NCBI RefSeq assembly: GCF_013391415.1
Contig: NZ_JACAXB010000019.1
Location: forward strand, 1 to 64,000
Source of the DNA: Aquitalea sp. LB_tupeE
Lineage (GTDB): Bacteria; Pseudomonadota; Gammaproteobacteria; Burkholderiales; Chromobacteriaceae
Reading direction: 5' to 3'
DNA: 64,000 bases
A model generated the notes under the pieces. That model was not told the DNA's origin, searched no databases, and worked only from the letters and a program-made list of their open reading frames with translations. Positions within the stretch are counted from its first letter, which is position 1; each line of letters starts with the position of its first letter. A program made the position numbers and the translations under genes. This document shows, in pieces, positions 28,276 to 38,124 of the stretch.

Positions 28276-28419
28276 TGCAGTTTCCTTTTGGTTGAGTGGG
28301 AAGCATCCCGGTTATCAAGCAGAATATTCTGCTGCTTGTGCAGCGTAACATAAACGGATTTTACGGCTTTATCCATTACGGATTGTTACAGCGCTTGTCA
28401 GTGTTTGTTCCTGATGCAA

Positions 28420-29091
28420 TCACTGGGCTGGCGACAACGCACGGGCCAGCTGGCTGGCGTTCTTGGCCGTCCAGTTTTTAATCATCTTCTTCAGCAAATC
28501 TGCAGTGATCGCTTCATCCTTGGTTTTGCTGCCCGGGTTCTCGATCAGATTGACGCCACCTGCCAGCAAGGTGTGATCCTGCGCGTCTTCAAGTTGGCCC
28601 ATGGTGGACACTTTCAGCAGATAGGGGTCGGTGCCGGTGGCGAAGCGTGCCAGATTGAAAGCCGCCTTGATGGGCAGGATGTCGCTGACCGCCAGGCCGG
28701 GCTTGTCCTGCTGAAAACCGGTGACTGCCAGGCGCAGGCGTGCCACCCCCGGCCCCGGTTCGGTTACCACCCGGATTTTCTCCTTGCGCAGTGCGGTTTC
28801 CATGCTCATGCGGTAGTAGCTGTCGATCTTGTTTCTTTCCGCGGCAACCAATAGCTGCCAATTGCCGTCGTTCTGCCGCTCCAGAAAGGACAGCGGCTCC
28901 AGAATGACTGCGTGATACTGTTTCAGATCTACGCCGGGTTTGAGATAAATCATCTGGCCGGGCACTTTGGGATTGGGCTGGAAGGCCTCCGGCGGCAGAT
29001 TGAACAAATGCTGCTGATTTTCCTCGGCCATGGCGTAATGGCCGAGGCTTAGGGCGACGATGGCGCAGGCAAGGCGGAAAAACGGTTTCAT
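28420..29091 (-). CDS. DUF3313 family exported protein
   Basis: A 223-residue precursor with a signal peptide ending near GHYAMA and no lipobox Cys. Conserved DUF3313 features are YLKPGVDLKQYHAVILEP near the N-terminus, TEPGPGVARLRLAVT in the middle, and the SDILPIKAAFNLARFATG helix. Function unknown. The start at 29091 has GGAGA seven bases upstream; the longer open frame of 55 extra residues has no signal-like N-terminus. It is divergent from mltG. Confidence 0.8.
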   Translation of the reverse strand: MKPFFRLACAIVALSLGHYAMAEENQQHLFNLPPEAFQPNPKVPGQMIYLKPGVDLKQYHAVILEPLSFLERQNDGNWQLLVAAERNKIDSYYRMSMETALRKEKIRVVTEPGPGVARLRLAVTGFQQDKPGLAVSDILPIKAAFNLARFATGTDPYLLKVSTMGQLEDAQDHTLLAGGVNLIENPGSKTKDEAITADLLKKMIKNWTAKNASQLARALSPAQ

Positions 29092-29310
29092 TGCAGATGT
29101 CTCCGGTATGAGGTGTGCTGCATGGGAGAAGGCGGCGGGCCGGGAGTTCCCGCATATTGACCGCCAGGCACAGCGCTTACTATAGCTGTTATGACATTGT
29201 ACTGCTTGCTCGCATGCAAACCCGGCCAATGGCTGGCATACCGCACGCCGGTCCATGCGGCATGCCAGCGGCGGCCCTAGCTGGTATCATCACAGCCTTG
29301 CCCAATCACC

Positions 29311-30351
29311 TTGTCGTCAATATCTGCCGTGCCTGCCAAACCCAGACGAAAATCCCCTGCCTTGTGGCCACGCATCCTGCTGCTGGCCGTGCTGACCGCT
29401 GTTGCCTGGCTGAGCTGGGTGGTGGTCATTCCGGTCGAGCTGCCGCAATCCCCCTACAAACTCACCATCGGCCCCAATCGCACCCTGGGTCAGGTGGCGC
29501 GTAGCCTGGCGGACGAAGGGGTGATCCGTAACCGCAACATCATGATGTTGCTGGGCCGCATGCAAGGCATGGATCGCAAGATCAAGGCCGGGCTGTACCA
29601 GTTCAGCGATAGCGCCTCGATGTGGGACATCCTGCAGCGCCTAGCTGATGGCCACCCGGATGAAGCCAGCCTGACGCTCATTGAAGGCTGGAATTTCCGC
29701 CAGTTCCGCCAGGCGATTGACCGCAATCCGGACATCAAGCACGACGCACGTGATTTGAGCGATACCCAGCTGTTGCAACAACTGGGGCTGGAGGGTGTCG
29801 CGGCCGAGGGCTTGTTCTTCCCCAGCACCTATCTGTTCACCCCGGGTAGTAGCGATCTGGAACTCTATCGCCGCGCCTACAACACCATGCAGCAAAAGCT
29901 GGATGCTGCCTGGACTGCGCGCAAGGCTGATCTGCCGTATCACACGCCGTATGAATTGCTGATCATGGCCAGCCTGGTGGAAAAAGAAACCTCGCTGGAC
30001 GCCGATCGACCGCTGGTCGCGGCAGTGTTTGTCAACCGGCTGCACAAGGGCATGCGCCTGCAGACCGACCCTTCGGTCATCTACGGCATGGGCAGCGCCT
30101 ATCATGGCAATATCAGCAAGGCCGACTTGCGTCGTGACACCCCCTACAATACCTATACCCGCAACGGCCTGACGCCCACGCCCATCGCCATGCCCGGCAA
30201 GGCCGCGCTGGAAGCAGCGGCCAATCCTGCCAATTCCACGGCCCTGTATTTTGTGGCGAAGGGCGATGGCAGCTCCTATTTCTCGGCTACGCTGGACGAG
30301 CACAATCAGGCGGTGCGCAAATATATTCTGAAGAAAGGCTCCAATGACTAG
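29311..30351 (+). CDS. mltG: Endolytic peptidoglycan transglycosylase
   Basis: MltG (YceG) is an inner membrane enzyme that cleaves nascent glycan strands. The 346-residue protein has one membrane helix (about 20–40), a LysM-like region, and the catalytic YceG domain with LVEKET (residues 222–227) and the TDPSVIYGMG and YNTYTRNGLTPTPI blocks. The start is uncertain: TTG at 29311 is used here and GTG at 29329 is an alternative; neither has a strong ribosome binding site. It overlaps tmk by 8 bp, in the order mltG–tmk–holB known from E. coli. Confidence 0.92.
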   Translation: MSSISAVPAKPRRKSPALWPRILLLAVLTAVAWLSWVVVIPVELPQSPYKLTIGPNRTLGQVARSLADEGVIRNRNIMMLLGRMQGMDRKIKAGLYQFSDSASMWDILQRLADGHPDEASLTLIEGWNFRQFRQAIDRNPDIKHDARDLSDTQLLQQLGLEGVAAEGLFFPSTYLFTPGSSDLELYRRAYNTMQQKLDAAWTARKADLPYHTPYELLIMASLVEKETSLDADRPLVAAVFVNRLHKGMRLQTDPSVIYGMGSAYHGNISKADLRRDTPYNTYTRNGLTPTPIAMPGKAALEAAANPANSTALYFVAKGDGSSYFSATLDEHNQAVRKYILKKGSND

Positions 30352-30973
30352 TCAGACTGGCTGCTTCATCACGCTGGAAGGCATAGACGGTGCCGGCAAA
30401 AGCACCCATCTGGGCTTTATCCGCGACTGGCTGAGTACACATGGCATTGAGGCCGAATTTACCCGCGAACCCGGCGGTACACCGCTGGGAGAGCAAATCC
30501 GCACCTTGCTGCTGGCGGTGGACACCGAAGTGTCACTGGATGCCGAAACCCTGCTGATGTTCGCCTCGCGCCAGCAACTGCTGTCCAGCGTGATTCGCCC
30601 CGCGCTGCAGGCCGGACGCTGGGTGGTGTCCGACCGCTTTACCGACTCCACCTTTGCTTTTCAAGGTGGTGGACGCGGTGTGCCGACCCAGCGCATTGCC
30701 GCGCTGGAAGACTGGGTGCAGCAAGGTTTGCAGCCGACGTTGACGCTGTTGTTCGATGTGCCGCTGGATGTGGCCAGCCAGCGCATGGCCGGTAGCCGCC
30801 AGCTGGACCGTTTCGAGCAGGAAAAGGCCGACTTCCACCAGCGCGTCCGCCAGGCTTATTTGCAGCGCGCTGCGGCAGACCCGCGTTTCCGGGTGCTGGA
30901 TGCCACCCGCAGCATTGCCCAGTTGCAACAGGATATTGCCGGCCATCTGACCGCCCTGCTGGAGCAACGCTGA
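30344..30973 (+). CDS. tmk: Thymidylate kinase
   Basis: It phosphorylates dTMP to dTDP. The 209-residue protein has the P-loop GIDGAGKST, the DR(Y/F) motif in SDRFTDSTFAFQGGGRG, and the lid region near residue 150. The start lies inside the end of mltG (ATGACTAG) and its stop overlaps the holB start by one base, so the cluster is tightly coupled. Confidence 0.96.
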   Translation: MTSQTGCFITLEGIDGAGKSTHLGFIRDWLSTHGIEAEFTREPGGTPLGEQIRTLLLAVDTEVSLDAETLLMFASRQQLLSSVIRPALQAGRWVVSDRFTDSTFAFQGGGRGVPTQRIAALEDWVQQGLQPTLTLLFDVPLDVASQRMAGSRQLDRFEQEKADFHQRVRQAYLQRAAADPRFRVLDATRSIAQLQQDIAGHLTALLEQR

Positions 30974-31974
30974 TGCTGTTTCCCTGGCAAGAGCAGGACT
31001 GGCAGCGACTGAACAGTGAACGTACACGCCTGCCCAATGCCTGGCTGTTCATCGGCCCGGCCGGCACCGGCAAGCTGGAGTTTGCCCTGCATCTGGCCCA
31101 GTCGCTGCTGTGCGAACAACTGGAAGCCGACCATCAGCCCTGCGGCCAGTGCGAGGCTTGCCGCTGGTTTGCCCACGGCACGCATCCGGACTTCCGTCGC
31201 CTGTCCCCGCAAACCGATGACGAAGAAGAGGGCAAGGAAGCCAAACCCGGCCGCAAGCTGCCCTTGATCAAGATTGAAGCGGTGCGCGAAGTCATCGAGT
31301 TCGCCCACCTCACCGCCCACCGTGCCGGACGGCGCATCATCGTGGTGGAGCCGGCAGAAAACCTGAACCCGGCAGCGGCCAATGCCTTGCTGAAAATCCT
31401 GGAAGAACCGCCACAGGATGTACTGTTCCTGCTGGTGGCGCAGGCTGCCCAGCGCCTGTTGCCCACCATACGCAGCCGTTGCCGCCAGTTTCCGCTTTCT
31501 GCCCCCAGCCCGGCGCAGGCACTAGCCTGGTTGCAGCAACAAGGCGTGGAGAATGCGGCGAACGAACTGGCGCATAACGGCGGCGCGCCCTTGTTTGACC
31601 ACGACCCGGCGCTGGCCAAGCTGCGCAGCCAGTTTATTGACGGGCTGGGACAACCGACATTCGCCAGCATCCTCAACCTGGCCGAATTGGTGGACAAGCA
31701 AAAGCTGCCCTTGGCCATACCGCTGGGCTGGCTGATGAAATGGCTGCATGATCTGGCTGGTTTGAGTCTGGCGGGGATTGTCCGCTATCATCCAGACAAG
31801 CAGCAGGTGTTGCAGGCGCTGGTACAGCGTTGCGACCCGGTGGCCCTGATGCGCTGCCAGGATGCCTTGCAGCAGCTGGCTCCGTTTGGTCAGCACACGC
31901 TCAATACCCGGCTGCAGCTGGAAGCCTTGCTGATGGATTACCTGAAGATTTTTGCCGGTGGCCGCCAAGGCTGA
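30973..31974 (+). CDS. holB: DNA polymerase III subunit delta prime
   Basis: A component of the clamp loader. The 333-residue AAA+ protein has GPAGTGK, a zinc-binding cluster including CGQCEAC, VEPAENLNPAAANALLK (sensor region) and LEEPPQDVLFLL, then SRC (TIRSRCRQF). The P-loop reads GKLE instead of GKT/S, as expected for delta prime, which does not hydrolyse ATP. It is followed by pilZ and tatD, as in Pseudomonas. Confidence 0.93.
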   Translation: MLFPWQEQDWQRLNSERTRLPNAWLFIGPAGTGKLEFALHLAQSLLCEQLEADHQPCGQCEACRWFAHGTHPDFRRLSPQTDDEEEGKEAKPGRKLPLIKIEAVREVIEFAHLTAHRAGRRIIVVEPAENLNPAAANALLKILEEPPQDVLFLLVAQAAQRLLPTIRSRCRQFPLSAPSPAQALAWLQQQGVENAANELAHNGGAPLFDHDPALAKLRSQFIDGLGQPTFASILNLAELVDKQKLPLAIPLGWLMKWLHDLAGLSLAGIVRYHPDKQQVLQALVQRCDPVALMRCQDALQQLAPFGQHTLNTRLQLEALLMDYLKIFAGGRQG

Positions 31975-32056
31975 TACGCGCTGCCCCGGAAGTACTTGCC
32001 ATGCAACAGGCTGCCGAACAACTCGGCGCTTCAATCATCAATAGCGGATATGCGCA

Positions 32057-32422
32057 ATGGACAATACGCCTCGCCCCGATCCCGCACGCCCAGGCGTGCT
32101 GTCGCTGCACATCAAGGAGCGCAGTGCGCTGTTTGCGGCCTACATGCCCTTCCTCAAAACCGGGGGGATTTTCATTCCGACCAACAAGGAAATGAAACTG
32201 GGTGAAGAGGTATTCCTGTTGCTGACGCTGATGGACGAACCACAGAAAATTGCCGTGCAGGCCAAGGTGGTGTGGATTACCCCGGCCGGTGCCAATAACA
32301 GCCGCGTGCAGGGCATAGGCGTGGAGTTTGCCTACGGTGATGCCGGCAACCAGGCCAAAGCCAAGATTGAAACCCTGCTGGGCGGTGTGCTCAACTCCAG
32401 CCGCCCCACCCATACCATGTAA
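32057..32422 (+). CDS. pilZ: Type IV pilus assembly protein PilZ
   Basis: A 121-residue protein very like Pseudomonas PilZ: AAYMPFLKTGGIFIPT, LGEEVFLLLTLMDEP and the terminal RPTHTM are shared. This founding PilZ lacks the RxxxR c-di-GMP binding motif, and none is seen here. It is required for type IV pilus biogenesis, acting with PilB/FimX in related bacteria. The ribosome binding site is weak (AGCGGA). Confidence 0.93.
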   Translation: MDNTPRPDPARPGVLSLHIKERSALFAAYMPFLKTGGIFIPTNKEMKLGEEVFLLLTLMDEPQKIAVQAKVVWITPAGANNSRVQGIGVEFAYGDAGNQAKAKIETLLGGVLNSSRPTHTM

Positions 32423-32472
32423 ACCCTGCCGCCCGGCTGTTGCCGGCGGCGCTGCCAGCCAGAACACACACC

Positions 32473-33264
32473 ATGCTTGTTGATTCACACTGCCATATCA
32501 ATTTCCCCGATCTCTCCAGCCGTCTGCCCGAGGTGCTGGGCAATATGCAGCACAACGGTGTCGAGCTGGCGCTGGTGATCGGTGTGTCGCGTCCCAAGTA
32601 TCCCGAGGTGCTGGCGCTGGCGGAAAATCACGTCAATCTGTACGCCACCGTTGGCATTCATCCGGATGACCCGGAAGCGGAAGAATTCAGCGAGGAAGAA
32701 CTGCTGGCCCATGCAGCACACCCGCGCGTGGTGGGCATTGGCGAAACCGGGCTGGACTATCACTGGTGCAAGGGCGATCTGGAATGGCAGCACCAGCGTT
32801 TCCGTACCCACATCCGCGCGGCAAAGCGCGCAGGTTTGCCGCTGATCATCCACACCCGTGAATCCGCTGCCGATACCATCCGCATCCTGCGTGAGGAGGG
32901 GGCCGAGCAGTGTGGCGGGGTGATGCACTGCTTTACCGAAAACTGGGAGGTGGCACAGGCTGCGCTGGAAATCGGCTTTTATATTTCCTTCTCCGGCATC
33001 GTGACCTTCAAGAACGCCGCCCAGATCAAGGAAGTGGCGCAAAAGATGCCGCTGGAACGCATGCTGGTGGAAACCGATTCCCCCTATCTGGCTCCGGTGC
33101 CTTACCGTGGCAAGCTGAACGAGCCTGCCTATGTGCGGCATGTGGCCGAGCATATTGCCGAACTACGTGGCATCAGCTTCGAAGAAGTGGCCGCCGCCAC
33201 CAGCGACAACTTCTATCGCCTGTTCAGCAAGATCCAGCGCCCGCAAGCCGGGCAGGCAGGCTGA
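32473..33264 (+). CDS. TatD-family metal-dependent DNase (YcfH-like)
   Basis: A 263-residue amidohydrolase-fold nuclease. Metal ligands are visible in DSHCHI (N-terminus), GIGETGLDY, IIHTRES, MHCFTE and ETDSPYLAP. It sits in the mltG–tmk–holB–pilZ–tatD cluster. The ATG at 32473 fits the family N-terminus (MLVDSHCH); the longer frame starting at 32440 does not. Confidence 0.92.
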   Translation: MLVDSHCHINFPDLSSRLPEVLGNMQHNGVELALVIGVSRPKYPEVLALAENHVNLYATVGIHPDDPEAEEFSEEELLAHAAHPRVVGIGETGLDYHWCKGDLEWQHQRFRTHIRAAKRAGLPLIIHTRESAADTIRILREEGAEQCGGVMHCFTENWEVAQAALEIGFYISFSGIVTFKNAAQIKEVAQKMPLERMLVETDSPYLAPVPYRGKLNEPAYVRHVAEHIAELRGISFEEVAAATSDNFYRLFSKIQRPQAGQAG

Positions 33265-33268
33265 CCCC

Positions 33269-34051
33269 ATGACGGCCCCGCGTGTTGGCGAAATGGAAAT
33301 CACCATCCTGGGGTGCGGTTCCAGTTCCGGCACCCCGGCCATTGGCTGCCAGTGTGACACCTGCCGCTCCACCGACCCGCGCAATCACCGCACCCGCTGC
33401 TCGGCTTATATCCGCTGCGGCGAACAGGGCCTGCTGATCGACACCGGGCCGGACCTGCGCCAGCAGGCACTGCGTGAAGGAATCAGCCGGGTGGACGCCG
33501 TGCTGTACACCCATCCGCATGCTGATCATCTCAACGGCATCGACGACCTGCGTGCCTTCTGCTACGTCAAACAAGGCGCGGTAGTGCTGTACGGCAATGC
33601 CTTTACCATGAACAACATCACCAGCCGTTTTGGCTATGCGTTGCAACCCCCTTCCAAAGTGTGGGACAAGCCGGTGTTGCTGCCGGAAGTGGTGGAGGGG
33701 CCGTTCGAGCATGATGGCTTGTCCATTACCCCCATTCCCTTGCAACACGGCAGCTGGCCCTGCCTGGGCTGGCGTATCGGCAATGTCGCCTGGCTGACCG
33801 ACCTGTCGTCCATCCCGGATGAAAGCCTGGCGCTGCTGCAAGGGCTGGATGTGCTGTTTCTGGATTGCCTGAACATGGATGGCTACCCCTCACACCTGGG
33901 TTTCCATCAGTCAATGGAATGGGCAGCCCGCATTGGCGCCCGCCGCACCGTGTTGATCCACATGATTCACCGGCTGGAATACCACGCGCTGTCAGCACTC
34001 TGCCCGCCGGGCGTGGAAGTGGGCTATGACGGCTTGAAGGTGCGGGTGTAA
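33269..34051 (+). CDS. Metallo-beta-lactamase-fold hydrolase (PhnP-like)
   Basis: A 260-residue hydrolase of the PhnP/RNase Z-like branch. The metal motif THPHADH is present, with further ligands in LQHGSW and LIHMIHRLEYH. The N-terminal ITILGCGSSSGTPAIGC with CDTC is typical of PhnP-like phosphodiesterases. It starts 4 bp after tatD, so it is co-transcribed. An ATG at 33293 is a possible alternative start. Substrate probably a cyclic or linear phosphodiester, by family only. Confidence 0.85.
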   Translation: MTAPRVGEMEITILGCGSSSGTPAIGCQCDTCRSTDPRNHRTRCSAYIRCGEQGLLIDTGPDLRQQALREGISRVDAVLYTHPHADHLNGIDDLRAFCYVKQGAVVLYGNAFTMNNITSRFGYALQPPSKVWDKPVLLPEVVEGPFEHDGLSITPIPLQHGSWPCLGWRIGNVAWLTDLSSIPDESLALLQGLDVLFLDCLNMDGYPSHLGFHQSMEWAARIGARRTVLIHMIHRLEYHALSALCPPGVEVGYDGLKVRV

Positions 34052-34063
34052 GCGTCAGCCACC

Positions 34064-34756
34064 TTACTGGCTTGCATATGTGCCAGGCAGGTCATCCAGC
34101 GCACTGCCGCTCAGCAGGTGGCGGTTGTAACCCAGTGCAATCAGTTGTTGCCAGGCATCCAGCACCGCGTCCGGAATGGGCAACGCCTGCTGATAACCCA
34201 GACGCGGATAGCGCAGTAGGCGGTGGATATCGCCCACCATTTCTTCGATCAGGCCGAACACCCCGACCATATTGGATACGTCCCAGGGAAAGGCAAAGTC
34301 CGGCGCATCGACGGAGAAGTCGATGTCCGGCCAGTGTATCGGCTGGGTCTGGGTGACGCGGCGGATGGAGTTGGGCTTGGTGACAAAGGTGACGCGCCGT
34401 GCATCCGGGCAGAGGGCGCGGGCAAAGGCCAGATTCTCGGCAAAGCTGCGTGCCTGCGGTTCCAGTACTATTTGCTGTTGCTTGATGCCGAGGGATAGCA
34501 CGCGCTCGGCAAACACTTCGGCCTCCGGCCTGTTCCACAAATCACGGGTCCAGTTGCCGGTATTGCCGCTGATCAGCATGTACGGGGCAATGCCCTGTTG
34601 CAGCAAGTCTGCTGCATGCTCTGCCACTCTCAGGTCATAAGAACCGCATACCACCAGCACATCGCAGGCTTGATGTCTGCGACCGGCTGACAGGAAGTCC
34701 CAAAGCCGGCCAGCCAATTGCAAGGTGAGGGTGGGGTGGTCCGGTGTGTGATTCAT
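34064..34756 (-). CDS. YdcF/DUF218-family protein
   Basis: A 230-residue cytoplasmic protein similar in layout to E. coli YdcF, including an early LVVCGSYDLRVAEHAADLL nucleotide-binding-like segment, LISGNTGNW and EPQARSFAENLAFAR. YdcF binds S-adenosylmethionine in vitro, but the role is unknown. The start is ambiguous between ATG 34756 and a GTG four codons earlier that directly follows the creA stop. Confidence 0.75.
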   Translation of the reverse strand: MNHTPDHPTLTLQLAGRLWDFLSAGRRHQACDVLVVCGSYDLRVAEHAADLLQQGIAPYMLISGNTGNWTRDLWNRPEAEVFAERVLSLGIKQQQIVLEPQARSFAENLAFARALCPDARRVTFVTKPNSIRRVTQTQPIHWPDIDFSVDAPDFAFPWDVSNMVGVFGLIEEMVGDIHRLLRYPRLGYQQALPIPDAVLDAWQQLIALGYNRHLLSGSALDDLPGTYASQ

Positions 34757-34768
34757 CGACACCGCCAC

Positions 34769-35242
34769 TTACTTCTGCGGAATGTTCTGGCCGCTCACCG
34801 GTACGGCGGTGACTGCATTGTCCGGGCTGCCGTCTACCAGCTTGTCGGAATAAGTCAGATACACCAGGGTATTGCGCTTGGCATCGACAATGCGCACCAC
34901 CCGCACATGCTTGAAGATGAAGGACGCGCTTTCCTTGAACACTTCTTCCTGTTTCGGCAGCGGTTTGGCAAAGCTGATGCTGCCAATCTGACGGCAGGCG
35001 ACGGAAAAGCGCGACGGGTCCTTGGCCAGTCCTACCGCACCGCTGTAGCCGCCGGTTTGGGCGCGTGACACATAACAGGCCACGCCGGCTACCGACGGGT
35101 CATCGAAAGCCTCTACCACCACCTTGTCGTTAGGGCTGAGCAGGCGGAAGGTGGTGGAAACCTTGCCGATTTCTTCGGCATGAGCCTGCGGAAGCAGGCT
35201 GAAGAGGCTCACAGCCAGCAGCAGGGGGCGTAGCAGCGTCAT
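34769..35242 (-). CDS. creA: CreA family exported protein
   Basis: A 157-residue precursor with a Sec signal peptide (cleavage near AHA). The mature part has the CreA pattern: DKVVVEAFDDPSVAGVACYV, RAQTGGYSGAVGLAKDPS, ACRQIG, and a C-terminal LVYLTYSDKLVDGSP. CreA is a periplasmic protein of unknown function found beside creBCD in E. coli; those genes are not seen here. Confidence 0.9.
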   Translation of the reverse strand: MTLLRPLLLAVSLFSLLPQAHAEEIGKVSTTFRLLSPNDKVVVEAFDDPSVAGVACYVSRAQTGGYSGAVGLAKDPSRFSVACRQIGSISFAKPLPKQEEVFKESASFIFKHVRVVRIVDAKRNTLVYLTYSDKLVDGSPDNAVTAVPVSGQNIPQK

Positions 35243-35277
35243 GGTTGTTTCCTGAAGGATGAAGACAGGCTGACAGT

Positions 35278-35598
35278 CTAAGCCGTGGGCAGTGCTTTGC
35301 CCATGCTGACGAATTCCTGCAGCTCGCTGGCAATGAAATGGCTGATCATGGTGCGGTACACCTCGGCGGTTAGCCTGGGGTCTGCTCCCAGTTCGCCCGC
35401 CAGCTTTTCCACCCGGCGCATCACCTGATCCACCCGCTTGCCACCTTCCACTTCCTCGTTACTGTGCTTGAAGCGGGCTGCCTGTTTCACATACAGGCCG
35501 CGCTCGGCCAGCAGGGAGACCAGCGCACGGTCGATACGGTCGATTTGCGTGCGCACTTCATCCAGATTCTGACATTGATAGACGAATTCCACGGGCAT
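35278..35598 (-). CDS. Chorismate mutase, AroQ type
   Basis: A 106-residue all-helical protein of the AroQ/PchB kind. The N-terminal helix has EVRTQIDRIDRALVSLLAER with the usual Arg and active-site Arg/Lys/Asp spacing, followed by VKQAARFKHS and EVYRTMISHFIASEL. It would convert chorismate to prephenate, or act as an isochorismate-pyruvate lyase; the sequence cannot settle which. GGAGGA lies very close to the ATG. It follows trpS and precedes creA on the same strand. Confidence 0.82.
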   Translation of the reverse strand: MPVEFVYQCQNLDEVRTQIDRIDRALVSLLAERGLYVKQAARFKHSNEEVEGGKRVDQVMRRVEKLAGELGADPRLTAEVYRTMISHFIASELQEFVSMGKALPTA

Positions 35599-35659
35599 TC
35601 CTCCAGTTGGCGGCCACCCGCTGCCGGGTGGCCGTGTTGCCATGACGCATACGCATCGA

Positions 35660-36808
<1,149 letters not shown>

Positions 36809-36825
<17 letters not shown>

Positions 36826-36862
36826 ACCAGTTGAAGGATGCGAATGCGATGCGGGAGTTCAT
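36809..36862 (-). CDS. Tryptophan leader peptide upstream of trpS
   Basis: A 17-codon reading frame encodes MNSRIAFASFNWWWRLS and stops at TGA. Three consecutive Trp codons (residues 12–14) lie just before the stop, as in trp operon leader peptides. A ribosome stalled there for lack of Trp-tRNA would cover the 5' arm of the pause hairpin and favour the antiterminator. There is no convincing ribosome binding site, and the predicted -10 lies only a few bases upstream, so the transcript may be nearly leaderless. Confidence 0.85.
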
Positions 36863-36869
36863 GTTTTCT

Positions 36870-36899
36870 ATCACAACACGTGGCGACCACGGGCGTCAA
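36870..36899 (-). promoter_or_regulatory. Possible promoter of the trpL–trpS transcript
   Basis: TTGACG (36894–36899) and TGTGAT (36870–36875) are 18 bp apart on the minus strand. The -35 is near consensus and the -10 matches at four of six positions. The start point would fall within a few bases of the leader peptide ATG. Confidence 0.5.
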
Positions 36900-36905
36900 G
36901 TGCTA

Positions 36906-36939
36906 TGCGTTGCGCCTTGTCACAAGGAGGCGCAACGCA
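36906..36939. repeat. Inverted repeat between ppsR and the trpS leader
   Basis: An exact 11-bp inverted repeat (TGCGTTGCGCC / GGCGCAACGCA) with a 12-base loop lies downstream of ppsR and upstream of the trpS promoter. There is no T tract on the minus strand. It may end ppsR transcription or bind a regulator. Confidence 0.5.
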
Positions 36940-36969
36940 GCAACAGGGGTTTTGTGAGCCGCTTCGCGC

Positions 36970-37791
36970 TTAGAAGCGACGGGTGAGGGTAGCCTTGTGC
37001 ATGATGGTGGTGGCAATTTCCTCAATCGACTTGTGCGTGGTGCTGATGAAGGGCACACCGTGGAAGCGGAACATGGATTCGGCCTCGTTCACTTCGAAGT
37101 GGCAGTTATCCAGGCTGGCGTACTTGGAATCCGGGCGACGTTCCTGGCGGATGTGATGCAGGCGGGCCGGGTCGATGGAAAGGCCAAACATCTTGTTGCG
37201 GTAAGGCAGCAACATCTTGGGCAGGGTGGGGCTGTCCAGGTCTTCCGGGGTGAGCGGGTAGTTAGCTGCCTTGATGCCGTATTGCAGTGCCAGGTACAGG
37301 CAGGTCGGGGTTTTGCCGGAGCGGGACACACCAACCAGAATCACATCGGCCTCGGCCAGGTCTTTCAGCTTCACGCCGTCGTCGTGATTGAGCGAGAAGT
37401 TCACCGCCTCGATACGGTGGTCGTATTTCTCTTCGCTGCCCACGCCATGCGCCTTGCCAAGGGTGAGCGAGGCCTTCTGGCCCAGCTCGGCTTCCAGTTC
37501 GCCAATGAAGGTGTCGAAGAAATCCACCACCAGCGCATTGTCGATGTGCAGCACCTCGCGCACTTCCGGGTTGACGATGCTGGTGAACACCAGAGGCTTG
37601 AGGTCGTCCGCTTCAGCCACGGCGCGAATGTGGTGGGCCACCACCTGGGCTTTTTCCACCGTGTCGATGAAGGGGATGGCTTCACGCTTGAAATCCAGCG
37701 TATCAAACTGGGTCAGCAGGGTGTTGCCCAGCGATTCGGCGGTGATGCCGGTGCGGTCAGAAATGAAAAAGGCGGAGCGACGGTGTGGCAT
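36970..37791 (-). CDS. ppsR: PEP synthase regulatory protein (kinase/pyrophosphorylase)
   Basis: PpsR inactivates and reactivates PEP synthase by ADP-dependent phosphorylation and phosphate-dependent dephosphorylation. The 273-residue protein (DUF299) has the P-loop [10 protein letters not shown] and the N-terminal [12 protein letters not shown] segment. The start at 37791 (PHRRSAFF follows) has AGGTG six bases upstream; a longer frame is not supported. It is divergent from ppsA, its target, as in E. coli. Confidence 0.94.
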   Translation of the reverse strand: MPHRRSAFFISDRTGITAESLGNTLLTQFDTLDFKREAIPFIDTVEKAQVVAHHIRAVAEADDLKPLVFTSIVNPEVREVLHIDNALVVDFFDTFIGELEAELGQKASLTLGKAHGVGSEEKYDHRIEAVNFSLNHDDGVKLKDLAEADVILVGVSRSGKTPTCLYLALQYGIKAANYPLTPEDLDSPTLPKMLLPYRNKMFGLSIDPARLHHIRQERRPDSKYASLDNCHFEVNEAESMFRFHGVPFISTTHKSIEEIATTIMHKATLTRRF

Positions 37792-37834
37792 GGATGCACC
37801 TGTTTCGGAAGCAATGGGAAAAAAGTTCAGACAG

Positions 37835-37840
37835 ATTATA
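37835..37840 (-). promoter_or_regulatory. Probable -10 element of ppsR
   Basis: A consensus TATAAT on the minus strand lies 43 bp upstream of the ppsR ATG. No matching -35 is evident at 16–18 bp. Confidence 0.4.
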
Positions 37841-38076
37841 CCCCTCGCCGCGCCCGCAACGGCAGCGGGTCGACGTTGCAGGTGTTTTTGCCATGATCTG
37901 GCCATGAACCGCCCCCATCATGGTTTTTGTTGTAGTCGCCACACTACATGGCGGTCACAAATCTGCAAAGAATTGCCCCCGGATTGACCATTCATCAGCC
38001 TTGTTTGCATTGATATGGGGCAAACCCTTGTGTTGTGCGCCGCAAAATGGGCTACGCAAACGCGGTGGTATTCGGC

Positions 38077-38082
38077 TAGAAT
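38077..38082 (+). promoter_or_regulatory. Probable -10 element of ppsA
   Basis: TAGAAT lies about 43 bp upstream of the ppsA ATG. The -35 is weak. The 333-bp ppsR–ppsA gap holds these two elements and nothing else I can name. Confidence 0.35.
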
Positions 38083-38124
38083 GCGGGTTTTCTATCCGTC
38101 CAATCCAATACAGGAAGTGAAGTG

